A stretch of DNA of 64,000 bases from Streptomyces leeuwenhoekii (GCF_001013905.1 NZ_LN831790.1:5842001-5906000); one strand, 5' to 3'; positions 8,612 through 18,378 are shown, counted from the first letter of the stretch. The notes: generated by a model not told the origin, from the letters alone. Made by a program: numbers and translations.

Positions 8612-9796
8612 CTACGGCAGCGCCAGCATCCGCTCCAGCGCCAGCTTCGCGTACGCCTCGGTCTCCTTGTCGACCTCGATGCGGTTGACCAGCGTGCCCT
8701 CGGCCAGGGACTCCAGGGCCCACACCAGGTGCGGCAGGTCGATGCGGTTCATCGTCGAGCAGAAGCAGACGGTCCGGTCGAGGAAGACGATCTCCTTGCC
8801 CTCGGGGGCGAAACGGTTCGCCAGCCGCCGTACGAGGTTCAGCTCGGTGCCGATCGCCCACTTGGAGCCGGCCGGGGCCGCCTCCAGCATCTTGATGATG
8901 TACTCCGTGGAGCCGACGTGGTCGGCGGCGGCGACGACCTCGTGCCGGCACTCGGGGTGGACCAGGACGTTGACGCCGGGGATGCGCGCGCGCACGTCCT
9001 GAACCGAGTCGAGGCTGAAGCGGCCGTGGACCGAGCAGTGCCCGCGCCACAGGATCATCTTGGCGGCGCGCAGCTCCTCGGCGGTCAGCCCGCCGCCGGG
9101 CTTGTGCGGGTTGTAGACGACGCAGTCCTCCAGGGACATGCCCATGTCGCGGACGGCGGTGTTGCGGCCCAGGTGCTGGTCGGGCAGGAAGAGCACCTTC
9201 TCGCCCTGCTCGAAGGCCCAGTCCAGGGCGCGCTTGGCGTTCGACGAGGTGCAGATGGTGCCGCCGTGCTTGCCCGTGAACGCCTTGATGTCCGCGGAGG
9301 AGTTCATGTACGACACCGGCACGACCTGCTCGGCTATCCCGGCCTCGGTCAGCACGTCCCAGCACTCGGCGACCTGCTCGGCCGTCGCCATGTCGGCCAT
9401 CGAGCAGCCGGCGGCCAGGTCCGGCAGGACCACCTTCTGGTCGTCGGAGGTCAGGATGTCCGCCGACTCCGCCATGAAGTGCACGCCGCAGAAGACGATG
9501 TACTCGGCCTCCGGCCGCGCGGCCGCCTCCCGGGCCAGCTTGAAGGAGTCACCCGTGACGTCGGCGAACTGGATGACCTCGTCACGCTGGTAGTGGTGAC
9601 CCAGCACGAAGACCTTGTCCCCGAGCCTCTCCTTGGCCGCGCGGGCGCGCTCGACCAGATCCGGGTCGGAGGGCGAGGGCAGGTCGCCGGGGCACTCCAC
9701 ACCGCGCTCGCTCCTCGGGTCGGCCTCACGGCCGAGGAGCAGCAGGGCGAGGGGCGTCGGCGTTACGTCGAGCTCCTGGGTCTGGGCGGTGGTCAC
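8612..9796 (-). CDS. nadA: Quinolinate synthase A
   Basis: 394-aa 4Fe-4S enzyme that condenses iminoaspartate with dihydroxyacetone phosphate to quinolinate in de novo NAD synthesis. Recognisable motifs: LGHHYQRDEVIQFAD (substrate His), FCGVHFMAESADIL, LPDLAAGCSMADM (cluster Cys), PVSYMNSSADIKAF, GRNTA, HPECRHEV (cluster Cys), GTELNLVRRL and CFCSTMNRIDLPHL. GTG 9796 is preferred over the in-frame GTG 9805 because AAAGGG sits 8 nt before it. nadB and nadC are not adjacent here. The upstream region is unusually AT-rich and full of TGACG palindromes, so it is probably repressor-controlled. Confidence 0.96.
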   Translation of the reverse strand: MTTAQTQELDVTPTPLALLLLGREADPRSERGVECPGDLPSPSDPDLVERARAAKERLGDKVFVLGHHYQRDEVIQFADVTGDSFKLAREAAARPEAEYIVFCGVHFMAESADILTSDDQKVVLPDLAAGCSMADMATAEQVAECWDVLTEAGIAEQVVPVSYMNSSADIKAFTGKHGGTICTSSNAKRALDWAFEQGEKVLFLPDQHLGRNTAVRDMGMSLEDCVVYNPHKPGGGLTAEELRAAKMILWRGHCSVHGRFSLDSVQDVRARIPGVNVLVHPECRHEVVAAADHVGSTEYIIKMLEAAPAGSKWAIGTELNLVRRLANRFAPEGKEIVFLDRTVCFCSTMNRIDLPHLVWALESLAEGTLVNRIEVDKETEAYAKLALERMLALP

Positions 9797-10124
9797 GACA
9801 CGCACCCTTTCTGTTCTGCGGCTCGCCGGGCCCGGGAAACCGGACCCGGCGGGACAAGCGGGACACCGTTTCGACTTTTCGTCGAATTGACGTTATCTAT
9901 CATAACCGGTTCACGTCAGTTTGACGATGCCCATCATGTCGATGTGACGTGAATCCCGGTGCCGCGGTGTCCCGGTCCGCCGCGGGCCGCTGTCCGCCCG
10001 GCGACGCGTGTGCGAGCATGAAGGGGAGCCAAGGAAAAACCCGGGGCTCGCCCGGAATGAATCCGCGGCGCCGCCGGTTGCACCCGTCGGCAAGCAGTCT
10101 CCGTACAACCCGGGAGAGATGTAG
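9797..10124. promoter_or_regulatory. nadA/erpA divergent control region with nested palindromes
   Basis: 328 bp without a gene. An AT-rich island at ~9880-9955 contains GTTAT-N5-ATAAC (9892-9906), CGTCA-N3-TGACG (9914-9926) and TCACGTCA-N26-TGACGTGA (9911-9952). A minus-strand TATGAT at 9899-9904 is a possible nadA -10 box. This density of symmetric sites suggests an operator. Confidence 0.5.
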
Positions 10125-10481
10125 ATGTCCGTATCGGACGAGACCACCACCGTCACCGACGGCATCATCCTGACCGACGCCGCCGCGGCCAAGGTCAAGG
10201 CCCTGCTCGACCAGGAAGGCCGTGACGACCTCGCCCTGCGCGTGGCCGTCCAGCCCGGCGGCTGCTCCGGCCTGCGCTACCAGCTCTTCTTCGACGAGCG
10301 TTCCCTCGACGGCGACGTGGAGAAGGACTTCGGCGGCGTCAAGGTCGTCACCGACCGCATGAGCGCCCCGTACCTGGGCGGCGCGACCATCGACTTCGTG
10401 GACACGATCGAGAAGCAGGGCTTCACGATCGACAACCCGAACGCCACGGGCTCCTGCGCCTGCGGCGACTCCTTCAGCTGA
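10125..10481 (+). CDS. erpA: ErpA/IscA-type iron-sulfur insertion protein
   Basis: 118-aa A-type Fe-S carrier of the HesB/IscA family, which delivers clusters to apo-enzymes. The three conserved cysteines are present: GGCSGLRYQ in the middle and SCACGDSF near the C-terminus. ATG 10125 has GGGAGAG 7 nt upstream. It is divergent from nadA, itself a 4Fe-4S enzyme and so a likely client. The exact client range cannot be read from the sequence. A strong bidirectional terminator separates it from the convergent gene downstream. Confidence 0.92.
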   Translation: MSVSDETTTVTDGIILTDAAAAKVKALLDQEGRDDLALRVAVQPGGCSGLRYQLFFDERSLDGDVEKDFGGVKVVTDRMSAPYLGGATIDFVDTIEKQGFTIDNPNATGSCACGDSFS

Positions 10482-10497
10482 GCCGCGAAGGCGCCAC

Positions 10498-10544
10498 CAC
10501 GAGGGCGGCGGCACCGGGAACACCCCGGTGCCGCCGCCCTCGTG
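10498..10544. terminator. Bidirectional terminator
   Basis: Perfect 21-bp inverted repeat (10498-10518 with 10524-10544), 5-nt loop, between convergent genes. Confidence 0.85.
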
Positions 10545-10565
10545 CCGTCGGCCGCCCGAGGCCGC

Positions 10566-12074
10566 CTAAGGGGTCCCGGTCGGCGCAGGCGGCAGCGTTC
10601 CCCGCGTCTTCTCCGGCGGGACGTGCCGGCCGTCCGGCCCCACCACCGCGCGGTCGCCGAGGGGCTCCTCCAGCCGTACGACCAGCCGGTACCGCTGAGC
10701 GATCATGATGCAGACCTGCTCCGGCCGCGAGGCCGCGGTCACCGACACCCGCACCTCGTCCCCGCTCTCGGCCGCCTTCGCCGTGTACGCGGCGCACACC
10801 CCGCCCGTGAAGGTCACGGTCAGCTCCCTGCCCTCGGCCGTGTAGCCCTCCACCTTCACCTCCCGCACGTGTGGCGGCGAGGCCGGCTCGTCGGACGGCC
10901 GCCGCGACGGCTCGGCCGGCACCAGATACGCCGGGTCGACCGCCGGATGCGTCACCGTGGAGGGCGCCCCGCCGCCCGGTGCCCGCACCTCGAACAGCCA
11001 CGACGGGACCAGCACCGGGAGCCCGCGCACCGAGTGCGCGGCCAGCCCGAACACCGCGCGCTCCACCGTGACGGTCTCCTTCGGGGCGGCCGGCGGCGCA
11101 CAGGTCGCCTGCGGACCGCCGGCCCCCGCCGGCACCGGACCGGCGCAGCCCCCGATGCCCCCGCGCGCTCCAAGCGCCGGTGCCGCGTTCAGCAGCGCCA
11201 GCGTCCGCCCGGCCGTGAGGACGGGATAGACGTCCCCCTCCACCGGCGCCTTCAGCCGGCCGCTGCCGCCGGTCACCTCGCCCCCCGCGCCCACGGTCAC
11301 GCCCGTCGTCCAGCCGTACGTGGGCAGCCCGCCCACCTCCGGCTCGGCGTTCACCACCCGCCGGCCGCCCAGGACCTGGCTCGCGTCGAGGGCGGCGTCC
11401 GGCTGGCCCGCCGCCGCCAGCACCGGCGCGGCGGCCCTCTTCGCCGCCGTCTCGCTCACCGGGCCGCCCGCCGGGTCCCCCGGGTCCTTCGCGCACACGG
11501 CCCTGCCCGCGCAGTCGTCCGTGCCGGGCCCGTACCGCTGGAACGTCCAGTTCCCCGGCGCCCCGCGCTCCACCCGCAGCCGCGGCCCCGCGTGGTCCTC
11601 GAACCTGCCCACCGTCCAGGACCGCCCGCGCGTCACCGGCGTCCCCTCGACCCCGAGCGCCCGCGCCAGCCGGGTCACCTCCTCCCGGGTGACCTCGCCC
11701 TCCGCCCGGTGGACCGGCGCCGAGCCGGGCCCCTCCGGGAGCGCGCCGCCGGCCCGGTGGACCACGCCGCGGGGATCCGGCTCACCGGGCGCGATGCCGG
11801 GGGAGCCGCCGTCCGGCGCGGCCGTGCGGCCGTCGAGGGCGAGCGGCGGGGGAGTGCCGTCGCCCCCGCCCGGCGCCCCGGACGCCGGGCTGGACCCGGA
11901 CCCGGACGGACTCGTGGCGAGATACGCCCCGCCGCCGCAGACGAGCAGGACGGCGGCCACGGCGGCGGCCGCCGCGGAGCGCCGCCGCGCGGGCCGCCCG
12001 CCCCCGGTGCCGGTGCCGGGGTCCGACGGGGTGCCGGCCCGGGCGTCGTCGTGGTCGGGTCGCTCGGTGTTCAC
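10566..12074 (-). CDS. Single-pass membrane-anchored protein of unknown function
   Basis: 502-aa protein. It has a short cytoplasmic N-terminus (MNTERPDHDDARAG), one membrane helix at ~33-53 (AAAAVAAVLLVCGGGAYLA), a Gly/Ser/Pro-rich linker, and a ~400-residue extracytoplasmic domain with scattered Cys pairs (DDCAGRAVC, GGCAGP...ATCAPP, GVCAAY, EQVCIM) that may form disulfides. I recognise no catalytic motif. GTG 12074 has AAGGAG 8 nt upstream. I recall a similar streptomycete protein at this locus annotated only as a large membrane protein. It might be anti-sigma-like or wall-associated, but neither is supported. Confidence 0.8.
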   Translation of the reverse strand: MNTERPDHDDARAGTPSDPGTGTGGGRPARRRSAAAAAVAAVLLVCGGGAYLATSPSGSGSSPASGAPGGGDGTPPPLALDGRTAAPDGGSPGIAPGEPDPRGVVHRAGGALPEGPGSAPVHRAEGEVTREEVTRLARALGVEGTPVTRGRSWTVGRFEDHAGPRLRVERGAPGNWTFQRYGPGTDDCAGRAVCAKDPGDPAGGPVSETAAKRAAAPVLAAAGQPDAALDASQVLGGRRVVNAEPEVGGLPTYGWTTGVTVGAGGEVTGGSGRLKAPVEGDVYPVLTAGRTLALLNAAPALGARGGIGGCAGPVPAGAGGPQATCAPPAAPKETVTVERAVFGLAAHSVRGLPVLVPSWLFEVRAPGGGAPSTVTHPAVDPAYLVPAEPSRRPSDEPASPPHVREVKVEGYTAEGRELTVTFTGGVCAAYTAKAAESGDEVRVSVTAASRPEQVCIMIAQRYRLVVRLEEPLGDRAVVGPDGRHVPPEKTRGTLPPAPTGTP

Positions 12075-12236
12075 CGCATCGCTCCTTCGGCCGCCCAGCC
12101 CTCACGGGTGACCCGGCGCGGTCGGCCGGGGCCGCCGGCGGGTCGTGTCCCGCATCCCCTCCACGGGGGACGGCGATGGGACGCGGCGGGGGAGCGTCCG
12201 GTTCCCCGGAACGGCCCACCCGTCGCCCGTCCGGCC

Positions 12237-12446
12237 TCAGTCGCCGTACTCCGACAGGGCGTCCAGCAGCCGGGCCGACGACGGCGGCACGGACACGCCG
12301 TGCGGGAGCGCCGGGGACGCCGGGAGCGCGGGGGTCCGCTCGGGAACCGCCCAGTGCGGCGCCATCCGGGCGCAGTCGCCGCGCAGCGACTCCAGCCCGC
12401 CTTCGTCGTCGGCCGGGGCGGGTGCGGGTGTCTCGTGGTGGGTCAT
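12237..12446 (-). CDS. Small conserved-looking hypothetical protein (69 aa)
   Basis: 69-aa acidic and proline-rich protein starting MTHHETPAPAPADDEGG and ending RLLDALSEYGD. Codon use has the strong GC third-position bias of real genes. It lies between the membrane-anchored protein and the divergent PfkB kinase. There is no Shine-Dalgarno site before ATG 12446. A minus-strand palindrome CTAC-N6-GTAG lies ~40 nt upstream and could mark its promoter. Two Trp/Tyr positions and a single Cys are its only distinctive residues. Function unknown. Confidence 0.6.
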   Translation of the reverse strand: MTHHETPAPAPADDEGGLESLRGDCARMAPHWAVPERTPALPASPALPHGVSVPPSSARLLDALSEYGD

Positions 12447-12579
12447 AGTCGAACCGTAGGCACGCCCACGCCCGCGAAGAAAGATCTACTATCAGGTAGT
12501 TTCGCCCGCTTTGGCGCTCGGTGCCGACCGGGTAGCGTGAACTGTCAACCCCGCGTCCCTCCCGGAGAGAGTCCACGTC

Positions 12580-13554
12580 GTGCGCATCGCAGTCACCGGC
12601 TCCATCGCCACCGACCACCTCATGACCTTCCCCGGTCGCTTCGCCGACCAGCTCGTCGCGGACCAGCTCCACACGGTCTCGCTCTCCTTCCTGGTCGACA
12701 AGCTCGACGTCCGCCGGGGCGGCGTCGCCGCGAACATCGCCTTCGGCATGGGCCAGCTCGGCACCCGGCCCATCCTGGTCGGCGCCGCCGGCGCGGACTT
12801 CGACGAGTACCGGGCGTGGCTGGAGCGGCACGGCGTCGACACCGACTCGGTCCGCATCTCCGAGACCCTGCACACCGCCCGCTTCGTGTGCACCACGGAC
12901 GCCGACCACAACCAGATCGGCTCCTTCTACACGGGCGCGATGAGCGAGGCCCGGCTGATCGAGCTGAAGACCGTCGCCGACCGGGTCGGCGGCCTGGACC
13001 TGGTCTCCATCGGCGCCGACGACCCGGAGGCGATGCTCCGCCACACCGAGGAGTGCCGCGCGCGGTCCATCCCGTTCGCCGCCGACTTCTCCCAGCAGAT
13101 CGCCCGCATGGACGGCGACGAGATCCGGATACTGCTGGACGGGGCGACGTACCTGTTCTCCAACGAGTACGAGAAGGGGCTCATCGAGTCCAAGACGGGC
13201 TGGACGGACGCCGAGATCCTCTCCCGGGTCGGCCACCGCGTCACCACCCTCGGCTCGCGCGGCGTGCGCATCGAGCGGGCCGGCGAGGAGACCATCGAGG
13301 TCGGCTGCCCGGACGAGGAGCGCAAGGCCGACCCCACCGGCGTCGGCGACGCCTTCCGGGCCGGCTTCCTCTCCGGCCTCGCCTGGGGCGTCGGCCTGGA
13401 GCGCGCCGCCCAGGTCGGCTGCATGCTGGCCACCCTCGTCATCGAGACGGTCGGCACCCAGGAGTACCGGCTCCGCCGCGCCCACTTCATGGAGCGCTTC
13501 ACCAAGGCGTACGGCGACGACGCCGCCACCGAGGTCCGGGCGCACCTGCGCTGA
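12580..13554 (+). CDS. PfkB-family carbohydrate/adenosine kinase
   Basis: 324-aa ribokinase-fold kinase. The first PfkB signature is GGVAANIAFGMGQLG (~48-62) and the second, with the catalytic Asp and anion hole, is DPTGVGDAFRAGF (~250). The opening IAVTGSIATDHLMTFPGRF and overall length resemble the mycobacterial adenosine kinase, so phosphorylation of adenosine to AMP is the best guess; other sugar substrates remain possible. GTG 12580 follows CCCGGAGAGAG. Convergent with the cysteine desulfurase, whose stop is only 8 nt away. Confidence 0.9.
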   Translation: MRIAVTGSIATDHLMTFPGRFADQLVADQLHTVSLSFLVDKLDVRRGGVAANIAFGMGQLGTRPILVGAAGADFDEYRAWLERHGVDTDSVRISETLHTARFVCTTDADHNQIGSFYTGAMSEARLIELKTVADRVGGLDLVSIGADDPEAMLRHTEECRARSIPFAADFSQQIARMDGDEIRILLDGATYLFSNEYEKGLIESKTGWTDAEILSRVGHRVTTLGSRGVRIERAGEETIEVGCPDEERKADPTGVGDAFRAGFLSGLAWGVGLERAAQVGCMLATLVIETVGTQEYRLRRAHFMERFTKAYGDDAATEVRAHLR

Positions 13555-13562
13555 GCGACGGG

Positions 13563-14942
13563 TCAGGACACCCGGCGGACCACATAGGCGGTGCCCCGGT
13601 CCGCCGGTTCCTCACCCACGTACTCCTGCCCCCGCATCTCGCACCACGCCGGGATGTCCAGGCGGGCGGCCTCGTCGTCCGCCAGGACGCGGACCGTGCC
13701 GCCGACCGGCACGTCGCCGATCACCTTGGCCAGCTCGATCACGGGGACGGGGCAGCGCCGGCCGACGGCGTCGACCACGATCGCGTCCTCCTGCCGCGAA
13801 CGGGCGGCGGGCGCCGGCGCCCCCAGCTTCTCCCGCACCCCCGCCACCGCCTCCGGCAGCACCTCCAGGAACCGCTCGACGTCCTCCGCCCGCGTCCCCG
13901 GCGGCAGCGACACCCGCACGTTCCCCTCGCTGAGCACCCCCATGGCCTTCAGCACATGGCTGGGCGTCAGGGTGCTGCTGGTGCAGGACGACCCGGAGGA
14001 GACGGAGAAGCCCGCCCGGTCCAGCTCGTGGAGCAGGGTCTCCCCGTCGACATAGAGACAGGAGAAGGTGACGATCCCGGGCAGCCGGCGCGCCGGGTGG
14101 CCGACCACCTCCACGTCCGGCACCACCGCGGGCACCCGGGCCCGGATCCGGTCCGTCAGCTCGCGCAGCCGCGCGGCCTCCTGGGCCGCCTCGGCGCGCA
14201 CCGCCCGCAGCGACGCCGCCGCGGCCACGATCGCCGGGATGTTCTCGAACCCGGGGGCCCGCCCCGACTCCCGCTCGTCCGCCGGTCCTTGCGGCGCGAA
14301 CCGCACCCCCTTGCGGACGGCGAGCAACCCGACCCCCGACGGTCCGCCCCATTTGTGGGCACTGGCGGCCAGCAGCGACCAGCCGCCCGCCACCGGCCCC
14401 CAGCCCAGCGACTGCGCCGCGTCCACCAGCAGCGGCACGCCCGCGGCCCGGCACGCCTCGGCCACCTCGGCCACCGGCTGCTCGGTGCCCACCTCGTGGT
14501 TGGCCGACTGCAGGCAGGCCAGCGCCGTGTCGGCCCGCAGGGCCCCGGCGTAGGCGGCGGGGTCGACCGCGCCCGTCCGGTCCACGGCGACCTGGGTGAC
14601 CGTCCCCCCGCCGGCCTCGTGCACCTCCGCCGCGTGCAGCACCGACGAGTGTTCGACCGCTGACACGATCAGGTGGCGGCCGGTGCGGCGGCGCCCGGCC
14701 AGCGCGCCCGCGACGCCCTCGTGCACCGCCCGGGTGCCCGAGGGGGTGAAGACCAGCTCGTCCGGGCGGCATCCCACCGCCTCGGCCGCGGCCTCGCGCG
14801 CCGCGTCCAGCAGCATCCGCGCCCGCCGCCCCTCCCGGTACAGACGGGCGGGGTCGGCCCACCCCTCGTCGAGGGAGGCCAGCAGGGCCTGCCGGGCCAC
14901 GGGGTGGAGAGGGGCGGCGGAGGCGGCATCGAAGTAGGACAC
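13563..14942 (-). CDS. Cysteine desulfurase fused to TusA sulfur-carrier domain
   Basis: 459-aa two-domain protein. Residues 1-~370 are a NifS/IscS-type PLP enzyme: HEVGT (cofactor contact), SAHKWGGPSGVG with the PLP Lys, and the mobile loop SSGSSCTSSTLTPSHVLK with the persulfide Cys. Residues ~385-459 are a TusA/SirA domain with its CPxP signature, IVVDAVGRRCPVPVIELAK. Fusion lets the persulfide pass directly to the carrier Cys, for tRNA thiolation or cofactor sulfur. GTG 14942 is the only sensible start. It is divergent from the cta cluster, whose enzymes need Fe-S and Cu centres, but no direct link is shown. Confidence 0.93.
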   Translation of the reverse strand: MSYFDAASAAPLHPVARQALLASLDEGWADPARLYREGRRARMLLDAAREAAAEAVGCRPDELVFTPSGTRAVHEGVAGALAGRRRTGRHLIVSAVEHSSVLHAAEVHEAGGGTVTQVAVDRTGAVDPAAYAGALRADTALACLQSANHEVGTEQPVAEVAEACRAAGVPLLVDAAQSLGWGPVAGGWSLLAASAHKWGGPSGVGLLAVRKGVRFAPQGPADERESGRAPGFENIPAIVAAAASLRAVRAEAAQEAARLRELTDRIRARVPAVVPDVEVVGHPARRLPGIVTFSCLYVDGETLLHELDRAGFSVSSGSSCTSSTLTPSHVLKAMGVLSEGNVRVSLPPGTRAEDVERFLEVLPEAVAGVREKLGAPAPAARSRQEDAIVVDAVGRRCPVPVIELAKVIGDVPVGGTVRVLADDEAARLDIPAWCEMRGQEYVGEEPADRGTAYVVRRVS

Positions 14943-15160
14943 ACCCCCACGCTAAGCGTCCGCCGGCGCGACGTCCCACCGCGGGCGGCGGTGCCGGGTC
15001 CGTACGCGCCCGCCGCGGGGCGGGCGGCGCACCACCGGGGGCCCGCACCCGCCACCCGGACCGGTGGGTTCCGGGCCGTCAGGCGCCCTCGTCCCACCCT
15101 TCGGAGTGACCGGCGGCGCGTATGGCACCCTCCCCGCGAACCCCCGGAAGGCGTCGGCTA

Positions 15161-15189
15161 GGGTTTGGTCCGCATAAACATCCAAACCC
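15161..15189. promoter_or_regulatory. Inverted repeat at the ctaC promoter
   Basis: GGGTTTGG and CCAAACCC with a 13-nt spacer, overlapping a TAGGGT -10-like box at 15159-15164, about 80 nt before ctaC. Confidence 0.5.
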
Positions 15190-15269
15190 CTGCCCGACGC
15201 AGGGCGGCGACCGACCAGCGAGAAGGCCGCAGCCAACCAGCGCGGGCGAGACTCTCGGGAAGGCGCTAC

Positions 15270-16229
15270 GTGAGTCCCAACGGCTCCGACCGCTCGCCGC
15301 GGCGCCCGATGCGGCGGAAGCTGCTGCAGGCACTGACCGCGGGCCTGGTCCTGGCGACCGCCACCGGTTGCACATACGAGGACTTCCCCCGCCTCGGCAT
15401 GCCCACCCCGACCACGGAAGAGGCTCCTTTGATCCTCTCCCTGTGGCAGGGCTCCTGGGCCGCCGCGCTCGCCGTCGGCGTGCTGGTGTGGGGCTTGATC
15501 CTGTGGAGTGCTTTCTTCCACCGGCGCACTCGCACCAAGGTCGAGATCCCTCCGCAGACCCGGTACAACATGCCCATCGAGGCCCTGTACACGGTCGTCC
15601 CGCTCATCATCGTCTCGGTCCTCTTCTACTTCACGGCCCGTGACGAGTCCGAGCTGCTCAGCCTCAAGAAGAAGCCCGACGTCACGGTGAACGTGGTCGG
15701 CTTCCAGTGGAGCTGGTGCTTCAACTACGTCGAGTCCGTCAACGGCTCCTCGGGCGAGGCCACGACCGCCAAGGAACTGGACGCGATCCCGGACCGGTAC
15801 AAGGAAGACTTCCCGGCCGGCGCCGGCGGCGTCTACGACTGCGGCACCCCGTCGACGCGGAACCCGCAGAACGGCAACCCCGGCCCGACCCTCTGGCTCC
15901 CCAAGGGCAAGACGGTCCGCTTCGTCCTCACCTCGCGTGACGTCATCCACTCCTTCTGGGTGGTGCCGTTCCTGATGAAGCAGGACGTCATCCCGGGCCA
16001 CACCAACGCCTTCGAGGTGACCCCCAACAAGGAGGGCACCTTCATGGGCAAGTGCGCCGAGCTGTGCGGCGTCGACCACTCCCGGATGCTGTTCAACGTG
16101 AAGGTCGTCTCCCCCGAGCGCTACGAGCAGCACCTCAACGACCTCGTGAAGAAGGGGCAGACCGGTTACGTGCCCGCCGGCATCGAGCAGGCGGGTCCCG
16201 AGAAGAACCGGGAGTCGAACATCCTGTGA
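15270..16229 (+). CDS. ctaC: Cytochrome c oxidase subunit II
   Basis: 319-aa CuA-bearing subunit of the aa3 terminal oxidase. The start region gives a lipoprotein signal: MRRK, a hydrophobic stretch and the lipobox ATGC, so the mature protein is lipid-anchored at that Cys (~33). Two membrane helices follow ([19 protein letters not shown] and [16 protein letters not shown]). The C-terminal cupredoxin has the CuA ligands in HSFWVVPF and [17 protein letters not shown] 15270 follows GGGAAGGCGC; upstream residues are not conserved-looking. The stop overlaps the ctaD start as GTGA, indicating translational coupling. Confidence 0.97.
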   Translation: MSPNGSDRSPRRPMRRKLLQALTAGLVLATATGCTYEDFPRLGMPTPTTEEAPLILSLWQGSWAAALAVGVLVWGLILWSAFFHRRTRTKVEIPPQTRYNMPIEALYTVVPLIIVSVLFYFTARDESELLSLKKKPDVTVNVVGFQWSWCFNYVESVNGSSGEATTAKELDAIPDRYKEDFPAGAGGVYDCGTPSTRNPQNGNPGPTLWLPKGKTVRFVLTSRDVIHSFWVVPFLMKQDVIPGHTNAFEVTPNKEGTFMGKCAELCGVDHSRMLFNVKVVSPERYEQHLNDLVKKGQTGYVPAGIEQAGPEKNRESNIL

Positions 16230-17962
16230 GCATCCTCAACGAACCCCAGGGTGCCGCGGCGGCAGGGTCCTACTATGAGGACGAGCAGCCGGTCCGGCGC
16301 CAGAGTCGTGGCAGCATCGCGGTCAAGTGGCTGACGACCACCGACCACAAGACGATCGGCACGCTCTACCTGATCACGTCGTTCGCGTTCTTCTGCATCG
16401 GTGGCGTCATGGCTCTGGTCATGCGCGCCGAGCTGGCCCGTCCGGGCCTGCAGATCATGTCGAACGAGCAGTTCAACCAGGCGTTCACGATGCACGGCAC
16501 GATCATGCTGCTGATGTTCGCGACGCCGCTGTTCGCCGGATTCGCGAACTGGATCATGCCGCTGCAGATCGGCGCGCCCGACGTGGCGTTCCCGCGGCTG
16601 AACATGTTCGCCTACTGGCTCTACCTCTTCGGCTCGCTGATCGCGGTGGCCGGCTTCCTCACCCCGCAGGGCGCGGCCGACTTCGGCTGGTTCGCCTACG
16701 CCCCGCTCTCCGACGCGGTGCACTCGCCGGGTGTCGGCGGCGACATGTGGATCATGGGTCTGGCCTTCTCCGGCTTCGGCACGATCCTCGGCTCGGTCAA
16801 CTTCATCACCACGATCATCTGCATGCGCGCGCCGGGCATGACCATGTTCCGCATGCCGATCTTCACCTGGAACGTGCTGCTGACCGGTGTGCTGGTCCTG
16901 CTGGCCTTCCCGGTCCTGGCCGCGGCCCTGTTCGCGCTGGAGGCGGACCGCAAGTTCGGCTCGCACATCTTCGACCCGGCCTACGGCGGTTCGCTGCTGT
17001 GGCAGCACCTGTTCTGGTTCTTCGGCCACCCCGAGGTGTACATCATCGCGCTGCCGTTCTTCGGCATCATCTCGGAGGTCATCCCGGTCTTCTCCCGTAA
17101 GCCGATGTTCGGCTACATGGGCCTGATCGGCGCGACCATCGCGATCGCGGGTCTGTCCGTGACGGTGTGGGCGCACCACATGTACGTCACCGGCGGTGTG
17201 CTGCTGCCGTTCTTCTCCTTCATGACCTTCCTGATCGCGGTGCCGACCGGTGTGAAGTTCTTCAACTGGATCGGCACCATGTGGAAGGGCTCGCTGTCCT
17301 TCGAGACCCCGATGCTCTGGGCGACGGGCTTCCTCATCACCTTCACCTTCGGTGGTCTGACCGGCGTCATCCTGGCCTCGCCGCCGATGGACTTCCACAT
17401 CTCCGACTCGTACTTCGTGGTGGCCCACTTCCACTACGTGGTCTTCGGTACGGTCGTCTTCGCGATGTTCTCCGGCTTCCACTTCTGGTGGCCGAAGTTC
17501 ACCGGCAAGCTCCTCGACGAGCGCCTCGGCAAGATCACCTTCTGGACGCTGTTCATCGGCTTCCACGGCACCTTCCTGGTCCAGCACTGGCTGGGTGCCG
17601 AGGGCATGCCGCGCCGGTACGCGGACTACCTCGCGGCCGACGGCTTCACCGCCCTGAACACGATCTCGACGATCAGCTCGTTCCTGCTCGGCATGTCGAT
17701 CCTGCCGTTCTTCTACAACGTGTGGAAGACGGCCAAGTACGGCAAGCCGGTCGGCGTCGACGACCCGTGGGGCTACGGCCGCTCGCTGGAGTGGGCGACC
17801 TCCTGCCCGCCGCCGCGGCACAACTTCCTCACCCTGCCGCGGATCCGCAGCGAATCCCCGGCGTTCGACCTGCACCACCCGGAGATCGCCGCTCTCGACC
17901 AGCTCGAGAACGTCGGCCACGGTGACAAGGCCCTCGCTGGCGGCAAGGAGGCCGGCAAGTGA
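16226..17962 (+). CDS. ctaD: Cytochrome c oxidase subunit I
   Basis: 578-aa catalytic subunit with about twelve membrane helices and hemes a and a3 plus CuB. Ligand motifs are present: TMHGTIMLL (low-spin heme His), [14 protein letters not shown] (CuB His and the His-Tyr crosslink), [10 protein letters not shown] (two CuB His) and [10 protein letters not shown] (a3 and a His). The K- and D-channel regions look intact. The N-terminus starts [17 protein letters not shown] from GTG 16226, overlapping ctaC by 4 nt. It overlaps ctaF by 4 nt at the other end. It reduces oxygen using electrons from the qcrCAB complex encoded 4 kb downstream. Confidence 0.98.
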   Translation: MSILNEPQGAAAAGSYYEDEQPVRRQSRGSIAVKWLTTTDHKTIGTLYLITSFAFFCIGGVMALVMRAELARPGLQIMSNEQFNQAFTMHGTIMLLMFATPLFAGFANWIMPLQIGAPDVAFPRLNMFAYWLYLFGSLIAVAGFLTPQGAADFGWFAYAPLSDAVHSPGVGGDMWIMGLAFSGFGTILGSVNFITTIICMRAPGMTMFRMPIFTWNVLLTGVLVLLAFPVLAAALFALEADRKFGSHIFDPAYGGSLLWQHLFWFFGHPEVYIIALPFFGIISEVIPVFSRKPMFGYMGLIGATIAIAGLSVTVWAHHMYVTGGVLLPFFSFMTFLIAVPTGVKFFNWIGTMWKGSLSFETPMLWATGFLITFTFGGLTGVILASPPMDFHISDSYFVVAHFHYVVFGTVVFAMFSGFHFWWPKFTGKLLDERLGKITFWTLFIGFHGTFLVQHWLGAEGMPRRYADYLAADGFTALNTISTISSFLLGMSILPFFYNVWKTAKYGKPVGVDDPWGYGRSLEWATSCPPPRHNFLTLPRIRSESPAFDLHHPEIAALDQLENVGHGDKALAGGKEAGK

Positions 17963-18357
17963 AGATCCAGGGCAAGATGTTCATCTGGCTGAGCGTCTTC
18001 ATCCTCGCCATGGCGATCGTCTATGGCGTGTGGTCGAAGGAGCCGGCCGGCACCACGGCGCTCTTCCTGGCCTTCGGCCTGGCCATCATGATCGGCTTCT
18101 ACCTCGGCTTCACGGCCAAGCGGGTGGACGTCGGGGCGCAGGACGACAAGGAGGCGGACGTCGCCGACGACGCCGGCGAGATCGGGTTCTTCAGCCCGCA
18201 CAGCTGGCAGCCGCTCTCCCTGGCCGTCGGTGGCGCGTTCGCCTTCCTGAGCATCGCCATCGGCTGGTGGCTGATGTTCTTCTCGGCGCCGCTGATGCTG
18301 ATCGGCCTCTGGGGCTGGGTGTTCGAGTACTACCGCGGTGAGAGCCGCACCCAGTAA
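17959..18357 (+). CDS. ctaF: Cytochrome c oxidase subunit IV (actinobacterial type)
   Basis: 132-aa membrane protein with four predicted helices ([70 protein letters not shown]) and an acidic loop [13 protein letters not shown]. This is the small subunit specific to actinobacterial bc1-aa3 supercomplexes. The GTG start overlaps the ctaD stop (GTGA), so it is the last gene of ctaCDF. A terminator follows at once. It likely stabilises the oxidase and has no cofactor ligands of its own. Confidence 0.93.
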   Translation: MKIQGKMFIWLSVFILAMAIVYGVWSKEPAGTTALFLAFGLAIMIGFYLGFTAKRVDVGAQDDKEADVADDAGEIGFFSPHSWQPLSLAVGGAFAFLSIAIGWWLMFFSAPLMLIGLWGWVFEYYRGESRTQ

Positions 18358-18378
18358 CACGGGCCGCGTGCCGCACGG

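Noticed and set aside
10542..14663. 1373-aa plus-strand open frame
   Set aside because: Arg/Pro/His-rich non-protein-like translation running across several real genes on both strands.
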